The notes under the pieces: generated by a model | Told to the model about the DNA's origin: nothing | What the model saw: only the letters and a program-made list of their open reading frames with translations | Database searches by the model: none | Made by a program: the position numbers and the translations under genes | Shown: piece after piece, positions 16,130-16,968 of the stretch | How the letters are laid out: every line of letters begins with the position of its first letter | Numbering within the stretch: position 1 is the first letter of the stretch | From: JBFXAM01 sp050184295 | Lineage (GTDB): Bacteria > Planctomycetota > Phycisphaerae > UBA1845 > Fen-1342 | NCBI GenBank assembly: GCA_050184295.1 | Contig: JBFXAM010000096.1 | Span: forward strand, 1-16,968 | Reading direction: 5' to 3' | DNA length: 16,968 nt

Positions 16130-16968
16130 ATGCGTTCGATCGCGGTCGTCGCGCTGGCGGCTCTGGTCGCGGGGGACGCGGCGCGGGCAGCGGACTGGCG
16201 CGTCCTGGGGACGCGGCCGGCATCGCTGGCGGCGACGCTTGTGACGCTCGCGGACACGGACGAAGGCGAGATTTCGCTCGGCGCGAACGAGGTCGCGTTC
16301 CTGACCGCGGGCGGCGCCGACGCCGCCGAAATCCTGCTCTACATCCTGGGTCCGGCGCGTGTCGCGTTCGTCGAAAGCGGCGAAGGCGTACTCGTTCATG
16401 CGGGGCGGGTGAGCTTCTTCGCGCAGGCGCCGGCCGCAGAGCAATCGGTCGCGCTGCTTTTGCCCGGCGACGCCGATCAGCCCGCGTTGCGCGCGGTCAT
16501 TCCGCGCGGCCGGCTGATCGTCGAGCGTGCCGCCGACGGTGCGACTTCGCTCGGCTATGAATCGGGCGACGCGTGGCCCGCAGACGCCGAAAAGCCGTAT
16601 CCGGCGAGTACCTGGCTGAACTGGTCGCCGGCCGGCATCGCGCCTGCCGAGGCTTCGTTCGCGGAGCGCGCCGGGGCCTATGCGCTCGGGCGCGTGGCGA
16701 CCGAGGTGGGCATCGAATCCGCTCGGCGTCAGCGGCTATCCCTCCAACCACAGCTCGTGATCAACCTGGCGCGGGTCGAACCCACGCTTCAGGAGGAGTT
16801 TGTCACCAAGCTCGCGGCCCCGACGCGCGAGCTGCGCATCGTGACGCCGAGTGCCGCCCCGACGCTGAGCCAGCCGCTGCCGCCCCGCAACGCGGCGGCG
16901 GGACTTTCGTCGGCGTCCGAGTTCCTGGGGAGCGTGCGCTTCCCGGGCACGTTGTCGCCGGCGCAGCT
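16130..16968 (+). CDS. Exported beta-rich protein, weakly FecR-like (partial, runs off the window)
   Basis: The frame is open from an ATG at 16130, with AAGGA nine bases upstream, to the window end, giving 279 complete codons. Residues 1-20 are a signal peptide with likely cleavage after ARA. Residues about 45-100 are beta-rich and contain EILLYILGPARVAFVE and VLVHAGRVSFF, which resemble the FecR-type pattern of a hydrophobic strand, GPA-R-[VF], and a later G-R strand. The similarity is weak and no Trp- or Asp-based functional site is visible. Residues 160-279 are less ordered, with Pro/Ala/Ser-rich linkers. It follows the TPR-barrel gene by 59 bases in the same direction and is probably in the same operon, so a periplasmic or surface partner of that barrel is plausible. 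Confidence 0.75.
   Translation, partial: MRSIAVVALAALVAGDAARAADWRVLGTRPASLAATLVTLADTDEGEISLGANEVAFLTAGGADAAEILLYILGPARVAFVESGEGVLVHAGRVSFFAQAPAAEQSVALLLPGDADQPALRAVIPRGRLIVERAADGATSLGYESGDAWPADAEKPYPASTWLNWSPAGIAPAEASFAERAGAYALGRVATEVGIESARRQRLSLQPQLVINLARVEPTLQEEFVTKLAAPTRELRIVTPSAAPTLSQPLPPRNAAAGLSSASEFLGSVRFPGTLSPAQ

Noticed and set aside
1..16968. CRISPR arrays, tRNA or rRNA genes, insertion sequences and transposases
   Set aside because: I saw no regularly spaced direct repeats, no RNA gene signatures, and no transposase or integrase motifs on either strand.

Overview
This is a GC-rich bacterial window with standard-code genes and mostly good Shine-Dalgarno sites. It comes from a diderm organism: there are lipoproteins, an outer-membrane beta-barrel and a type VI secretion (T6SS) envelope complex. 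The mixture of a divergent T6SS membrane module, very long secreted CARDB-like repeat proteins, small unknown lipoproteins and a GCGGGC-TGAA-GCCCGC intergenic hairpin suggests Planctomycetota or another deep diderm lineage such as Myxococcota. That assignment is an inference; the window has no rRNA or other marker gene.

Left region (1-3283, minus strand): the N-terminal 1094 codons of a giant secreted protein with at least four CARDB-like beta-sandwich repeats. It runs off the window. A 316-bp intergenic region (3284-3599) separates it from the next genes and carries back-to-back promoter elements, including a perfect 7-bp inverted repeat that overlaps two opposed TTGAC -35 boxes.

Central region (3600-13341, plus strand): a co-directional cluster encoding an unrecognised coiled-coil protein, the T6SS lipoprotein TssJ, the baseplate adaptor TssK, the inner-membrane proteins TssL and TssM, and the post-translational regulator TagF. 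TssJ, TssL and TssM would form the envelope-spanning complex, TssK would dock the baseplate on it, and TagF would restrain firing. No sheath, tube, spike, other baseplate gene or ClpV is present, so the contractile part must be encoded elsewhere. TssM is larger than usual and its periplasmic part is divergent.

Right region (13342-16968, plus strand): after a good sigma70-like promoter comes a second cluster. It holds two tiny lipoprotein-like genes (73 and 61 codons), a 675-residue exported TPR plus beta-barrel protein, and the start of an exported beta-rich protein with weak FecR-like character that runs off the window. The TPR-barrel layout resembles Slam-type or exopolysaccharide-export outer-membrane proteins. 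Its link to the small lipoproteins and to the T6SS is a hypothesis from gene order only.
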